Shown here: positions 34,582 to 47,553 of the stretch, piece by piece
How the letters are laid out: the number at the start of each line of letters is the position of its first letter
Position numbering within the stretch: the stretch's first letter is position 1
NCBI GenBank assembly: GCA_001599915.1
Contig: BCIG01000023.1
Location: forward strand, 461,438 to 525,437
Direction: 5' to 3'
DNA from: Symbiotaphrina buchneri
Lineage: Eukaryota > Ascomycota > Symbiotaphrinales > Symbiotaphrinaceae
Length of the DNA: 64,000 bases
Position numbers and translations under genes: made by a program
The notes under the pieces: generated by a model
Seen by the model: the letters and a program-made list of their open reading frames with translations, nothing else
Told to the model about the DNA's origin: nothing
The model's database searches: none

Positions 34582-34981
34582 GTGAATTGCTGGAGGACCC
34601 TGGCGGCGCACACTCTGCCCGAGTGTGCCGATTATTGACGGCTGGCTGGGCCAAAGGTAACCTGTGAGACCATAAGGTAAATTAAGGGAATGTAGGCGAC
34701 TTCGTAGATTACTCTGCAGTTCGGATGAAGTCCTGGAAGGTTGCAAGGTCCGTGCCGGTTATCGCAGTGTGGCAGATAAGATGGGCGCCGGCGGGACAAA
34801 GCCAGCCGTGGCAAGCGGAGGGTACCTTAGGTGTGGTAGCGTGGAATCGCTTCTACGGAATTACCTTGTGATTGACGTTGATCGTTAAACGCATGGTTTG
34901 CCCCGGACAGCTCCCAACTACGTGCGATTCTTGACAGTAGATGACCTCTCTTGTTGCCGCTGCGCCGCACCAGCACACAAG
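34582..34981. promoter_or_regulatory. 400-bp divergent promoter region
   Basis: Separates the starts of the mitochondrial protein gene (minus) and the Vps3844-like gene (plus). It must contain both core promoters. No clear TATA box is visible, and no shared regulatory element could be assigned. Confidence 0.5.
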
Positions 34982-36455
34982 ATGAAGCTCCTCTGGGTGT
35001 CTGCCGCGGTGACTTTCCTTCAATGCACGCAAGCTCGATCCTCTGAAGCACCAGTCTATATATTCGAACAGCATGCTGCTCAGTCAAGGCATCAGCAGGC
35101 GTCCCTCTCACCAGAGATTGCGAAGCTTGTTCTCGCTCAGCGCCTGGGCGTATCACATTTCCACACGCTATCTTCTATCGATGATGAATCATTAGAACAG
35201 GTCGGGCGTCATGGCGGCCGTGGCCTCGCGCTCTTCGCTGCTGAGAGCAGCAACTCGAATCCCTCGAAGCTTGTGGTGATGATTGAAGGCGTACAGGACC
35301 CTGAAGGTATTACACTCGAACCATTTAAATATCGGACACTATCTAACAATGATATCTTGAAGGACTCCTTGCAGGATCTTCACAGTCTATGGCATTCCGT
35401 ATCTCGGATCCGCCGGCACCGAAAGAAAACGAGAGATTGATGAGAGAGTTCTATGGCCAGAAGGCTAGGGGCCATTGCGCACAGCCGATATCTCGAGGGC
35501 CATCATGGGCAGCATCAATTGTTGAACCTGTTGTGAGTGCGTTGATGATTGGGCATTACGGTCCCTGACAGCAGTATTAGGAGCATGAGCACTGTCCGAC
35601 TTTTGATTCGGAAGATGCGAATGCAGCGAACGAAGCACCTTTGGTGAAAGTGCAGAAGTTTGCTGCGGCTATGCGCCCCTCTCCTAAGAGTTACAATCAA
35701 CAGCCTACATCGACGGTGATGTACTTGTCTATTCTGGATGTACGTGATCGTCACGCCGCAAGTGATATGTTCTAACCGTGGAACAGGACATTATTAAATC
35801 CGAAGGCCTCTCTAGCGCTACCTACCAGGAGGCAGTCTCTATACTGTCCATGGCTATCAAGGAGCTACAGGAGTATGCGACCAATGGAGTGCAAGAGAGC
35901 GTGGTAGTACTCATGCCTCCATCGCGACATACAAAGCATGTTTCCAACCCATACGGGAAGCCCGCTCTCGCTGCAAGAGACGTCCCATCGGAAAATCTGT
36001 CGCCCGAAGCATTGCTTTCAGGGGTCGGCGCCACGGAAACTCTTCCGGTCGTTGATTCGGCTGGCGGCTTTTCACCATCCTTGAAGGCAGCTGTCGCTCC
36101 TTCTGGACCCATCCCAGTGTGCCATGCTTCGTACAGCGATTGCATGTCAACTACAAACAATTGTACGGGTCATGGCACCTGTTTCCGCAAGTATGGAAGT
36201 GGCGGCTCTGATTGTTACACTTGCGGTTGTACACCCTCCGTTCGAACCAACAGTGATGGGACGACGAAGACCACAGCTTGGGCCGGTGCTGCTTGTCAAA
36301 AGAAGGACGTAAGCGTCCCCTTTTGGCTGTTGGCCGGCTTTGCGATAGTCCTAACAGGGGTGATATCATGGGCTATCGGCTTGCTATTTGCAATGGGCAA
36401 CGAACAATTACCGAGCGTACTCAGCGCCGGTGTTGCTCCAAGGTTGGGCAGGTGA
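34982..36455 (+). CDS. Vps3844-like vacuolar sorting membrane protein (DUF3844), 436 aa
   Basis: Four exons: 34982-35306, 35375-35532, 35581-35739, 35787-36455; 437 codons including stop. The first intron (GTATTA, branch CTAAC at 35343-35347) could also end at 35362; both choices keep frame. A signal peptide MKLLWVSAAVTFLQCTQA opens the protein, followed by a lumenal domain. The C-terminal domain is diagnostic: an EGF-like Cys cluster from about 326 to 384 (CHASYSDC, CTGHGTCFRKYG, DCYTCGC, AACQKK) and one membrane helix at about 392-416 (PFWLLAGFAIVLTGVISWAI). This matches the fungal DUF3844/Vps3844 family, type I membrane proteins of the secretory or vacuolar route. The molecular role is poorly known. 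Confidence 0.9.
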
Positions 36456-36592
36456 TCTATCTTTTTGACGGAGTTCGTCTCTGTATTTATACGGACATTG
36501 TATCAATTTGCTGCGTGACCATGTGCGCTTCCAGCGCCTTGTGATGAGAGCTTGATGAACGGATTGGTCATTATATATGATCCTGGCGCCGT

Positions 36593-37032
36593 TCACCAGC
36601 CATTCCAGTAGGAATACTTGCTACATCCATCATCACGACCCGACCGTAGTAGACATCCGGCGCCTGTCGTGCTCCCTCCCACCGCCCGAGAGACGATGGC
36701 CAGCGACAAGACGACAGCACCGTAGTTTACTGTAGTCACCACCAACGCGCCTGCGATTGGATCCCACCGTTGTGTAGGAACTACACTTGAGGCAAGTGAC
36801 CCCAGTATCGGCCTGCACAACCATCCAGTCTACATCTTATGTGTAGCGGTCGTATAATACCAGAGTAGCTCACGAAGCTCCGATGATGGAGGCGAAACAT
36901 GTAGCCAGCTGTCCCTGTATCACCGTGATCGGCATGGACCCATAAGCTCACCAGGTCAGGTGGTTATGAGCATTATGCAGCGCAGACGGTACTCACACTG
37001 GCTCCCACGACGTCCATTACCAGTGTTGTCAT
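36593..37032 (-). CDS. Small hydrophobic protein, 98 aa, unknown function
   Basis: Three exons on minus: 37032-36997, 36914-36874, 36812-36593; exactly 99 codons with stop. Donors GTGAGT and GTGAGC and acceptors ATACAG and TGCAG are good, and each join conserves the frame. The start reads MTTLVMDVVGASGQLATC, then ASIIGASPILGSLASSVV and, after RWDP, a hydrophobic segment IAGALVVTTVNYGAVVLSLA. The tail is Gly/Ser-rich with CSKYSYWNGW at the end. One or two membrane segments are likely. No family is recognised. It is convergent with the Vps3844-like gene, whose stop lies 137 bp away. Confidence 0.65.
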
Positions 37033-37098
37033 GCGTGTGTTCGGGGCTGTATTGGTAACATCCCCGAAAGCATATATTCGGAGGAGAGAGGAGCTCCT

Positions 37099-38388
37099 TC
37101 AAACTACGGCATCACGAGAAGACTGTGCCACCGGCGTTCCAAAGCTTTCAAGACCTCGGTCAACCGCCAGTCTCCCTTGCGGGCCTTCTGGGCCAGCAGA
37201 TAACGGCACGCCTGGGCCGCCCCCTAGGCCAGCTTCAAGTCTGAGCTTCTCATAATTCTCTCCCGCTTCCTTCAATAACCGCTGAATTTCAACCTCGCGT
37301 GCTGCAATATCTTGCTTATCTCGCCTGATCTCCTCGAGCTTCTTGACCTGCTGCATTCTCGAATATTCCATGCCGCTTAAAGCACCTTGAAGGCGCTCCA
37401 CAGCAGCTCCTAAGGTAGGTAGAGGCGTGATCCGCGGAGGTGTCCGGGGTCGGGCAGGTCTCTGCGCAGTATCCCTCTTCTCTGCATAGGTGCCCGCTTT
37501 TGTCTGTGCTGCTTCATATGCTCGCCTTCGTTCCCGGTCGGAGTCATCCGAATCCTCACTAGAAGACCCTTCAGCATCGCCAATCATCTCGGCCATTTGA
37601 GCCCGCCGACGCCTTTGCTCTTCCCGTTCTGCTTTCTTGCCCAATGAGATTCTGCCATCGTCGACAAATTCATCGAATCCTTCTCCAAAATCCTCGTCGT
37701 CTCTGACCAGCCTAGTCTCTGCCTTCTTCCTTGGTAACAAGCTAATCTCGCTGTTCCCCTGTCCATCTTCCAAGGAGACGAAATCTTGCTCGTGAGCTAG
37801 CCTTGCGCGCCTCTCCTTCTTTTCTCTGATTTCGGCTTCTGTCGGTATTATTGAATCCGTGTCCTTCTTTGATATGTCTCCGAACTTAGCGGCAATATCT
37901 AGCTCCCGTGCTCGATTCTCCTTAACCAAATCGGTAGATTTTAATTCTTTGGGTGTAGCAGGAGTGGAGCTCTTCAACTCCTCAAGATAATCCTTGCTGT
38001 AGGTGGGTTTATCGTCTTCGACGCTGCCGGGTCGTATGGGAAGCCTGTCTGCCGAGATAGATGCAGCGAGTGACTTCCGCAGAGCGTTCTTCTCTATCGC
38101 TTGTCTGCTGAGATTGGACTTTTTAGGGGTGAAGACCTCAGAACCGTCATCATTAGAGTCCGTCGCCTCCTCTTGACCTGGGCCAAACGATAACCGCAGA
38201 GAAGACTTTTTCTTAGGTCTGGTTGTGGATGCATTGGGTTGCAACGGCGGTCTTTTCACTCGCGGCGTCGCATCTGGGATGTTTGCATTATCAACTGAGG
38301 AGCTTGTCTGCGAAATGCTCTCGTCTCCTTCGTCCTCGTCGGCCCCGATCTTCCTGGCCTTGCGCCGGGCAGCGAACGACGACTTCAT
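37099..38388 (-). CDS. ntr2: NTR2-family spliceosome disassembly protein, 429 aa
   Basis: Single exon on minus. Start chosen at MKSSFAARRKARKIG because nineteen-complex-related protein 2 orthologues begin with such a short basic SSF/RRK motif. The frame is open for another 44 codons upstream without ATG. Features are a Ser/Asp-rich region, KKSSLRLSFGPGQ, the conserved KPTYSKDYLEELKSSTPATP block, DLVKENRARELDIAAKFGD, DFVSLEDG, and a C-terminal coiled coil (MQQVKKLEEIRRDKQDIAAR). NTR2 binds Ntr1 and recruits the helicase Prp43 to dismantle intron-lariat spliceosomes in the nucleus. It is related to GCFC2/PAXBP1 of animals. It diverges from the SmG gene across 397 bp. Confidence 0.85.
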   Translation of the reverse strand: MKSSFAARRKARKIGADEDEGDESISQTSSSVDNANIPDATPRVKRPPLQPNASTTRPKKKSSLRLSFGPGQEEATDSNDDGSEVFTPKKSNLSRQAIEKNALRKSLAASISADRLPIRPGSVEDDKPTYSKDYLEELKSSTPATPKELKSTDLVKENRARELDIAAKFGDISKKDTDSIIPTEAEIREKKERRARLAHEQDFVSLEDGQGNSEISLLPRKKAETRLVRDDEDFGEGFDEFVDDGRISLGKKAEREEQRRRRAQMAEMIGDAEGSSSEDSDDSDRERRRAYEAAQTKAGTYAEKRDTAQRPARPRTPPRITPLPTLGAAVERLQGALSGMEYSRMQQVKKLEEIRRDKQDIAAREVEIQRLLKEAGENYEKLRLEAGLGGGPGVPLSAGPEGPQGRLAVDRGLESFGTPVAQSSRDAVV

Positions 38389-38785
38389 TATTTGCCTGCT
38401 GAGAGCCCGGTTTTTGCGCGTGGAAGTGCGAGGCTGTGAAAGAGCCTTGAGCCGGTAATCTTTCCCGACATCAGGCAACGGTTCGGCTTGCCGAAAAAGG
38501 TCCTCAGGATCCGGCAACACACCTGAGCTCTTCTTTCACTTATATTTCGCTGGCGGAGAACTTGTTGGACGTAATTACAAAGAAATGTCTTTGACAGAGA
38601 AACATTACACCCTTTTCGACTTTCTTTGACATCTGCAGAAGCGCGCGTCTAACGTTATATCATAGACGACGTTCGTACAAACGACTCGAGGCAACTTTAC
38701 GCGAACACATCAAAATTCAAGTGCAAGCTGCCATCGACGCGACCGCTTTCGCCTTTCTTTCCATCGCAGCCGCGCCAGTGTCAAG

Positions 38786-39287
38786 ATGCCTCAAGCACAG
38801 CCAGAATTGAAGAAGGTGAGCGCCTCCTGGAATTGCCGATTGTTGTGGACATTACTGATTTGTTCTGCAGTATCTCGACAAACGGCTGTTTGTCCAGTTG
38901 AACGGCAGCAGAAAGGTCATTGGTGTCCTCCGGGGATACGATGTGAGTTCCACTCAAGCACCATCTGTTCAGTTCACCCTTGCAGCAGTTGCTAACGAAC
39001 CTCCTTTGTGTTCAGGTCTTCCTGAACATTGTCCTTGACGAGGCTGTCGAAGAGAAGGCTGGCGGAGAGAAAGTGAGACTAGGGATGGTGGTATGGCTCC
39101 CTTCCAGACATGCTGCCTGAGAGCAGGGAAAGAGTACTGATTTGCCGTCTTAGGTGATCCGCGGAAACTCTGTCGTAATGCTTGAAGTACGTAACCGGAC
39201 TTATTTGTGTCATTCCGAATGCTTCTCGGTCGTTCGCTAACCTATTCACAGGCTCTCGAGCGCATCGGTGGAGACAGAGAGAGGTGA
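38786..39287 (+). CDS. smx2: Small nuclear ribonucleoprotein SmG, 81 aa
   Basis: Five exons: 38786-38815, 38871-38942, 39016-39090, 39154-39186, 39252-39287, giving 82 codons with stop. The protein starts MPQAQPELKKYLDKRLFVQL and shows Sm1 (QLNGSRKVIGVLRGYDVFLN) and Sm2 (VIRGNSVVMLEAL), as in all SmG proteins, and the usual length (about 77-81 aa). SmG is one of seven subunits of the heteroheptameric ring on U1, U2, U4 and U5 snRNAs and is essential for pre-mRNA splicing. The gene is intron-dense: four introns of 55-73 nt in 502 bp. Confidence 0.95.
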
Positions 39288-39535
39288 TGCGGCTTGATGC
39301 ATCCTGAGAACTCCATTCCGTGTTCGTTCTATTATCTAAAAGTCACGCGATTGTGTCTCGGCGTAAGGAGTGGGCCACGGCGATGAAAGATGCTTTTTTA
39401 CGCAAGAATAGTGCCGCTTGACATATGGCATCCGATGGTTATTACACTACTATTAAACCACAGAGGCCAGTAGACTAGTACTCCCAAGTGCTTTTCAAAT
39501 ACGCCTGAAGTAACAACCGTTCGATGCTACCGCCA

Positions 39536-40981
<1,446 letters not shown>

Positions 40982-41350
40982 GATAGACAATGAGAGGTCT
41001 CCAGGAAGGTAGGCAAGGTGCGAAGGGAGACAGGAAGAACTTGCTCTGAAGCGGTCAAGAAGGACTTTATAAATGCGGTGGAGGACGAGCGCGTAATCGA
41101 ATTTATTTTATGATTTGTTGAGGCCGAGGGCCGGAGGCGGCAAAACCCAGCAAGGCCAGCCTGACCCAGTGAGCCTTGTGTATAAGGTTACCCGTACCTG
41201 AAGGCGGTGAACCGTCACCCATGCTTAGCGCCAAGGCGAACTTTTGCGACTCGCTCCAACTCCGCCATTTAATTGTCAGTTCGTTTTCCCGACTGGCTTG
41301 CCTGCTTTGCGGAGCAGAAGCATTCCTCGATTGCTACACAACCGCCGACG
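40982..41350. promoter_or_regulatory. Divergent promoter region, erg10 / snu114
   Basis: The 369 bp between the start codons of the thiolase gene (minus) and the Snu114 gene (plus). No element could be assigned with confidence. Confidence 0.5.
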
Positions 41351-44300
41351 ATGGATGATCTATATGACGAGTGAGTCTCGCATCTGTACTCTATCTATTC
41401 GAGCTCCTCATACTGACGCGGCTGGGCAGGTTCGGCAACTTCATCGGGGAGGCGGAGGAGTCTGAGGAGGAGCTGCAGCAGGATGATACAGGCGCCGATG
41501 CCTACGTCCTTGATGGCGAAGATGAGGAGCGCGAAGCCGAGGTCAATAATCAGCAGTTGATGGAGATAGATGGTGGGTGTGATTTACCTCCGCTGTCGAT
41601 CCCTTAATTGATGACAGAGTTGCAGATGAAGGCCCGTCCAATGCTGTTATATTGCACGAGGACAAGCAGTATTACCCCACGGCAGAGCAAGTGTATGGGC
41701 CCGATGTAGAGACTTTGGTACAGGAAGAAGATCTGCAGCCGCTTAGCCAACCCATCATTGCGCCCGTGCAGCAGAAGAAATTCGTCGTCCAGGAAGCAGA
41801 CCTTCCTCCGGTCCGATTCGCACGGGAGTTCATGACGGACCTCATGAACTTCCCTGAACAGATTCGCAATGTTGCCCTTGCAGGTCATTTGCATCACGGC
41901 AAGACAGCTCTGATGGACATGCTGGTGCTGCAGACTCATGACATCAACGAGCGGTTGGAGAAGCGAACAGGAAGAAAGCGAGACGAACAGCTACGGTATA
42001 CTGATGTGCATATCCTGGAGCGGGAGCGAGGACTCTCAATCAAGGCCGCTCCAATGAGTCTTGTGCTTCAAAGTACGAAGGGCAAGTCTCATCTCTTCAA
42101 CATCCTGGATACGCCTGGTCACGTCAACTTCGTGGATGAGGTTGCAGCATCATTACGGTTGGTGGACGGTATTGTCCTCGTCGTTGATGTAGTGGAGGGT
42201 GTCCAAGTGAACACGGAGCAAATCATCAAGTACGCCGTGCTTGAGGACATACCACTCACTTTGCTCATCAATAAGATGGATCGGCTTATCCTCGAGCTGA
42301 AACTTCCACCGACAGATGCCTATTTCAAGTTGAAGCATGTTGTTGAGGAGGTGAATACCGTCATAGAGGACACAATCCCTGGGCAAGGAGAGAAAAGACG
42401 CCTGAGTCCTGAGAAAGGCAACGTTGCTTTCGCATGCAGCAGTATGGGGTGGGTCTTCACGCTCTCATCGTTTGCCTCGATGTACGCCGACACATATCCC
42501 GGCGTGAATGCAACGGAATTTGGAAGGAGACTCTGGGGTGATATATTCTTCAACCCAAAGAGTCTCAAGTTCACCAGAAAAGCGATTGAAGAGCGGGCTA
42601 AGCGTACCTTTGTCAACTTCGTGCTGGAGCCAATCTACAAACTTTATTCCCATACCATCAGTGAGAGTCCCGAAGACCTAAGGGAGACCCTTGCAACGCT
42701 GGGGATATCCCTGAAGCCATCGCAATACAAGTCCGATGCGAAAGTACTGCTCAAACTGGTCTGCGAACAATTTTTTGGACCCGCGAATGGATTTGTGGAC
42801 ATGATAGTCGAACACGTCCCATCTCCATCCGAGGCTGCCTCGCGGAAGTTGGAACGTTATTATACGGGACCACTAGACTCCAAAACTGCATCTGCCATGC
42901 AGAATTGCGATCAAGACGGGCCTTTGGTAGTCCACGTAACAAAACTGTTCAGCACGCCAGACGCATCGTCCTTTTACTCATTCGGAAGAGTCATGAGCGG
43001 GACAGCAAGACCTGGTCAACAAGTCCGAGTGCTCGGTGAAGGCTATACTATCGATGACGAGGAAGATATGACAAGCGCTACCATCCAAGACACTTTTATT
43101 GCTGAGACAAGGTACAATGTCCCAGTGAGCGGAGTACCGGCGGGGAACTTTGTGCTCCTGGGCGATGTCAGCAACTCGATTGTGAAGACGGCGACTTTGG
43201 TCCCTCCGAAGTTGCCTGATGATGAAGACGCATACATTTTCAAGCCAATCAAGCATTTCACTGAATCTGTGTTCAAGGTTGCAGTGGAGCCAATCAACCC
43301 ATCAGAACTGCCGAAAATGCTCGATGGTCTACGAAAGATCAACAAGAGCTATCCTTTAATAACCACGAAGGTCGAGGAATCAGGCGAGCACGTCATTTTA
43401 GGGACGGGAGAATTGTATATGGATTGTGTCTTGCATGATCTCCGGACTCTGTATGCAGAGATGGAGCTCAAAGTCTCCGACCCCGTTACGAGATTTTGTG
43501 AAACGGTTGTGGAGACCTCTGCAATCAAATGTTATGCACTAACTCCGAACAAAAAAAACAAGATCACGATGGTAGCAGAGCCTCTGGACCCAGGCATTGC
43601 AGAGGATATCGAGAGCGGCAAGGTCAGCATAAAAGATCCGATCAGGAAAGTTGGGAAGTTCTTCGAAGAGAACTATGGCTGGGATCTACTGGCGTCTCGC
43701 AGCATTTGGGCGTTTGGGCCAGATGAAACTGGGCCCAACATCCTGCAAGATGATACTCTGCCTTCGGAGGTTGACAAAAAGCTACTAGGAAGCGTGCGTG
43801 ATAGCATACGACAAGGCTTTAGTTGGGCTACTAGAGAAGGGCCGCTATGTGAGGAACCTATCCGGAACACAAAGTTTCGGATCATGGACGCCTCCTTGGC
43901 TTCGGAGGCAATCTTCCGAGGCGGAGGGCAGATCATCCCGACCGCGCGGCGTGCTTGTTACTCGTCGTTTCTCATGGCGTCACCACGTCTCATGGAACCT
44001 GTTTATTCGTGCTCTATGACCGGGCCGGCGGATTCCGTCTCGAGCGTCTATACCGTCCTTGCTCGTCGGAGAGGACATGTGCTATCTGATGGGCCGATTG
44101 CGGGGACTCCGTTGTACCATGTCAAGGGGTTGATACCCGTCATTGATTCATTCGGCTTCGAGACTGACTTACGGGTGAGTTATCCGCGAATTATCGTGTC
44201 ATCATTGATGCGAGCCATACAATTGCTAATACTGTTATTCTCCAGATACACACGCAAGGCCAGGCAACTGTGTCCCTCGTGTTTGACCGGTGGTCCATCG

Positions 44301-44491
44301 TGCCGGGTGACCCCCTTGACAAGGACATCAAGCTTAGGCCGCTTGAGCCAGCCAGTGCTCAAGCAACCGCTCGCGATCTCGTCCTCAAGACTCGAAGAAG
44401 GAAGGGCCTGGCGGAGGATATCACAATCAGCAAATTCCTGGAACCGGAACTGTTCAAAGGGTTGAAGGAAGGCGGGATCTTGGATGGTTAA
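41351..44491 (+). CDS. snu114: U5 snRNP GTPase Snu114 (EFTUD2), 985 aa
   Basis: Four exons: 41351-41370, 41430-41572, 41626-44174, 44246-44491; 986 codons with stop. Residues 1-60 are the acidic N-terminal domain ([20 protein letters not shown]), specific to Snu114 and absent from EF-2. The GTPase core shows G1 AGHLHHGKT (about 140), G3 DTPGHVNF (about 215) and G4 NKMD (about 268). EF-2-like domains II-V follow, ending with the C-terminal [14 protein letters not shown]. Snu114 controls the helicase Brr2 and U4/U6 unwinding during spliceosome activation and disassembly. Length and domain order are full. The last intron splits domain V just after FGFETDLR. Confidence 0.97.
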
Positions 44492-44971
44492 AAGCTTCTT
44501 GTGCTGTGGGAGGCATCATATCTGGCGAATGGCGCAGTGCTCTCAGGGATCTAGGGTTGTACAGCATTGCGGCGGCCGTGTTATGGAAATACCTGATGTA
44601 GACAACAAAGGTGAAGAACCACGAAATAGATAATGCGTCCTCGCTGCGATTCAGATGTCCCTTCCCAGCGGAAGTATGGTTTACCATCCTTTTAGAGGCG
44701 GTGAGCCATGAACTCTTCGCCTAAGGGGTTTCAGGGGCGTCAGGGGCCAGTGACGATCGAGTCCGTGGGGCTCGGCGAAAGCCGAAGCCGTCCGTTAAAA
44801 TAGCGCAAAGCGCGAGTATTCGCGGTTCGACCCATTCATTATTGCTGCACAAAGTCCTGGCTAGCAACGCATTGCTGGCCATGGCCTTTGGAAGATCTCC
44901 ATAGACTCTCGCGTTCTACTCTTGCTCTTGCCATTTCAGTGCGACGTTCAATGCCTGCTCTTTCGTCCAAA
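44492..44971. other. Intergenic region between snu114 and ept1
   Basis: About 480 bp, tandem orientation. It must contain the snu114 terminator and the promoter of the phosphotransferase gene. An upstream in-frame ATG for the latter lies at 44951. No other feature is seen. Confidence 0.5.
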
Positions 44972-46599
44972 ATGAGTCTTGGTACGTCTCCCAGGCCCGG
45001 ACTGCTGTGTAGGCGCGACGTACTAAGACCAACGAGATACTGCTGCCCATCCAGCAGTCTCCGAAGAAGCTTTGGCATATCTCAAGACCTACAAGTACTC
45101 GAGCGTCGACAAATCCCCGATATCAAACTACATACTCAGGCATTATGTACGCTCTTTGACCTAGTCGAAATCGTACCAGAACAAGGCTCATAGGTACTGC
45201 AGTGGAATGCATTTGTAGAATTGCTCCCGCTATGGCTTGCACCGAATCTGGTCACGCTGTTGGGCTTCTGCTTCATACTTGTAAATGTTGCGTTGCTCGA
45301 GGTCTACATCCCAGACCTAGTAGGGTCCGTAAGTGAGATATATCAAATTCGAGCTTAGACCAATACACTAATCAGACCTCAACTCGACAGGGTCCGTCTT
45401 GGGTATATTATAGCTTTGCTTTCGGTCTTTGGATGTGAGTATAATTGGCTTAGATGCCGTGCAACCTCCTCTGCCGGCATTGCTTCCGCTCCGGACTTAC
45501 ACTGGGCCTCACTAGGTATTCTACCATGGACAATGTGGATGGGAAACAGGCCCGCCGGACTGGTAGCTCGAGTCCGCTCGGAGAGTTGTTTGAGTAAGAT
45601 ACCAATAGGCGTCATTCATGGCTTAGATTGACAGGACCGTAGCCATGGCATCGACTCGTTAAATTGCACTCTTGGGAGTCTACTCGAAACAGCCGCGATG
45701 GGCCTTGGACCGAGCAAAACAGGCGTCTTCACGGCCCTTGTCCCATGCATACCGATGTTCTTCTCTACTTGGGAGACGTACCATACTCATACGTTGTATC
45801 TTGGATATGTAAATGGCCCTACAGGTAACATGACCCTTGAACTCTCCGTGTATTATTTCTGATGACAATAGAGGGTCTGGTTTTGGCATGTACTCTGATG
45901 ATTCTGTCCGCTTACTATGGTCCCGAAATCTGGACAAGACGCATTGCCGAAATGTTCGGCCATGCTGAGATTTTCGGCGACCACTCCTTCCGTGATATCT
46001 GGGTGTACATCCTCGTGGTTTCACTCTGCGCTGCGCACATTCCATTCTGTGTGTATAACGTGGCATGTGCAAGGAGGAAGCAAGGACTGCCGTTGGCGCC
46101 CACGTTCCTCGAATGGACGCCCATGCTCGTCTATACTCTGTCTGTTGGCTCATGGCTCTACTCGCCCTACTCTACGCTTCTCGAGCAGAACAGGCTCGTT
46201 CTGTTCTGTCTCACCATGTCACTTGTCTTTGGGAGAATGACAACGAAGATCGTCCTGGCACACCTGACAAGGCAGCCCTTCCCGTACTGGACGGTCCTGC
46301 TAGTGCCGTTGATTGGAGGCGCAATATTGGGGAACCTCCCACGAATAGGCCTCTCCGCGGTGCATCCGACGACGGAGACGTGGTATCTTCGCGGCTATTT
46401 CATCTTCGCGGCCATCGTATACTTTCGTTGGGCTTTTCTGGTCATTAACAGTATTTGTGCTTATCTAGGCATAAACTGCTTGACGATCACTCCAAAGCCA
46501 CTGCTGGGTCAACCAGGGGACAGACAGAGGGTTGCTCCAGGAACGCTCCACTTGGAGAAGAGGTTGAGCAACGGAGGCAAGAAGACGAAAGGGTACTAG
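44972..46599 (+). CDS. ept1: Ethanolamine/cholinephosphotransferase, 424 aa
   Basis: Seven exons: 44972-44981, 45055-45146, 45203-45328, 45376-45434, 45516-45593, 45643-45824, 45872-46599; 425 codons with stop. The enzyme transfers phosphoethanolamine or phosphocholine from the CDP-alcohol to diacylglycerol, the last step of the Kennedy pathway, in ER/Golgi membranes. The CDP-alcohol phosphotransferase signature DGx2ARx8Gx3Dx3D is complete: D104 G105, A108 R109, G118, D122, D126 (in [12 protein letters not shown] and LFDHGIDSLN). Flanking motifs are [28 protein letters not shown] and [12 protein letters not shown]. About seven or more membrane helices, and a typical end NCLTITPKP. The first coding exon has only 10 nt, and its acceptor is a CAGCAG pair. 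The alternative ATG at 44951 is in frame. Confidence 0.95.
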
Positions 46600-46958
46600 A
46601 CGATGAATCAGGTGGTTGGGTTAGATGGTCATAGAATTCCCATAGAGGTGGGATGCGCAAAGCAAAAGCAAAAGCAATGTGATCTACTATCGATCTAATG
46701 AAACATGGCAGTACGATAACCCGAAAAGATCCCCTTAGGCTCGATTCCGTTGGTCTGAATCTCAAATGTTTCAGCATTGTGATTGATATGTCCAAGTGAT
46801 GATAAACCCGCGGCAGTGCTGCTGGCTCCCGTTCTGTGAATTCTGTCCCTGGATCGCGATTGTCAAGCTGTACCCGTCAGCGGTCCCAGGTAACAGTGAC
46901 GCCCCAGGAATGCTGTTGGGTTAGGTTGAAGTCTCGATACAGGTGCATTCTCGATACG

Positions 46959-47150
46959 AATCTTGATACGATTAAATCTCGATATAGTTGAATCTTGCTA
47001 TGATTGAATCTTGGTGCGATTGAATCTTGATATAACTAAATTTTGATATGACTGAATCTTGATACGATTGAATCTCAATGTGGGTAAATCTTGATGTGAT
47101 TGAATCTTGATACGATCAAATCTTAATCTGGTTAAATCTTGATATGGGTG
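46959..47150. repeat. 16-bp minisatellite, 12 degenerate copies
   Basis: Twelve consecutive units of exactly 16 bp with consensus aatcttgatacgattg and no length change from unit 1 to 12. Partial, more degenerate copies extend about 30 bp to the left and about 50 bp to the right. Almost all differences between copies are transitions (C/T or A/G). Because 16 is not a multiple of 3, and stops occur, this is not coding. Confidence 0.95.
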
Positions 47151-47553
47151 AATTCTTGAATTCCCTAATACAGGTGAAATTCTAAATCCAGGTAAATCTC
47201 TCTCTGTATGCATAGATTCTGGCTTCGGATGGATTTTTCTTAGAAGTGTATTTATCTATCCAAAGTATAGACCTACCTACCCATCACGAAGAACAAACAG
47301 CAAACACAGCTTTTTCTTTGAAGAATAAGCCTTTTCTGTGATATTTCTATAGGTAGTGGTATCAAATCAACAAATCATTGTCATAAATTCAGTCACTATA
47401 AGGTATGATCCGCAGATGGAATATGTCTGTTTGTATGTGGCAAAAATCAACGGTACAGCCATAGAAAAAAAAATATAGCACAACCACCTCTGCAGGCATG
47501 ACCAGGAAGGCTCAACTTCCAATGACAAAAGGAAAAAAAACCCAAAAAGAAAC

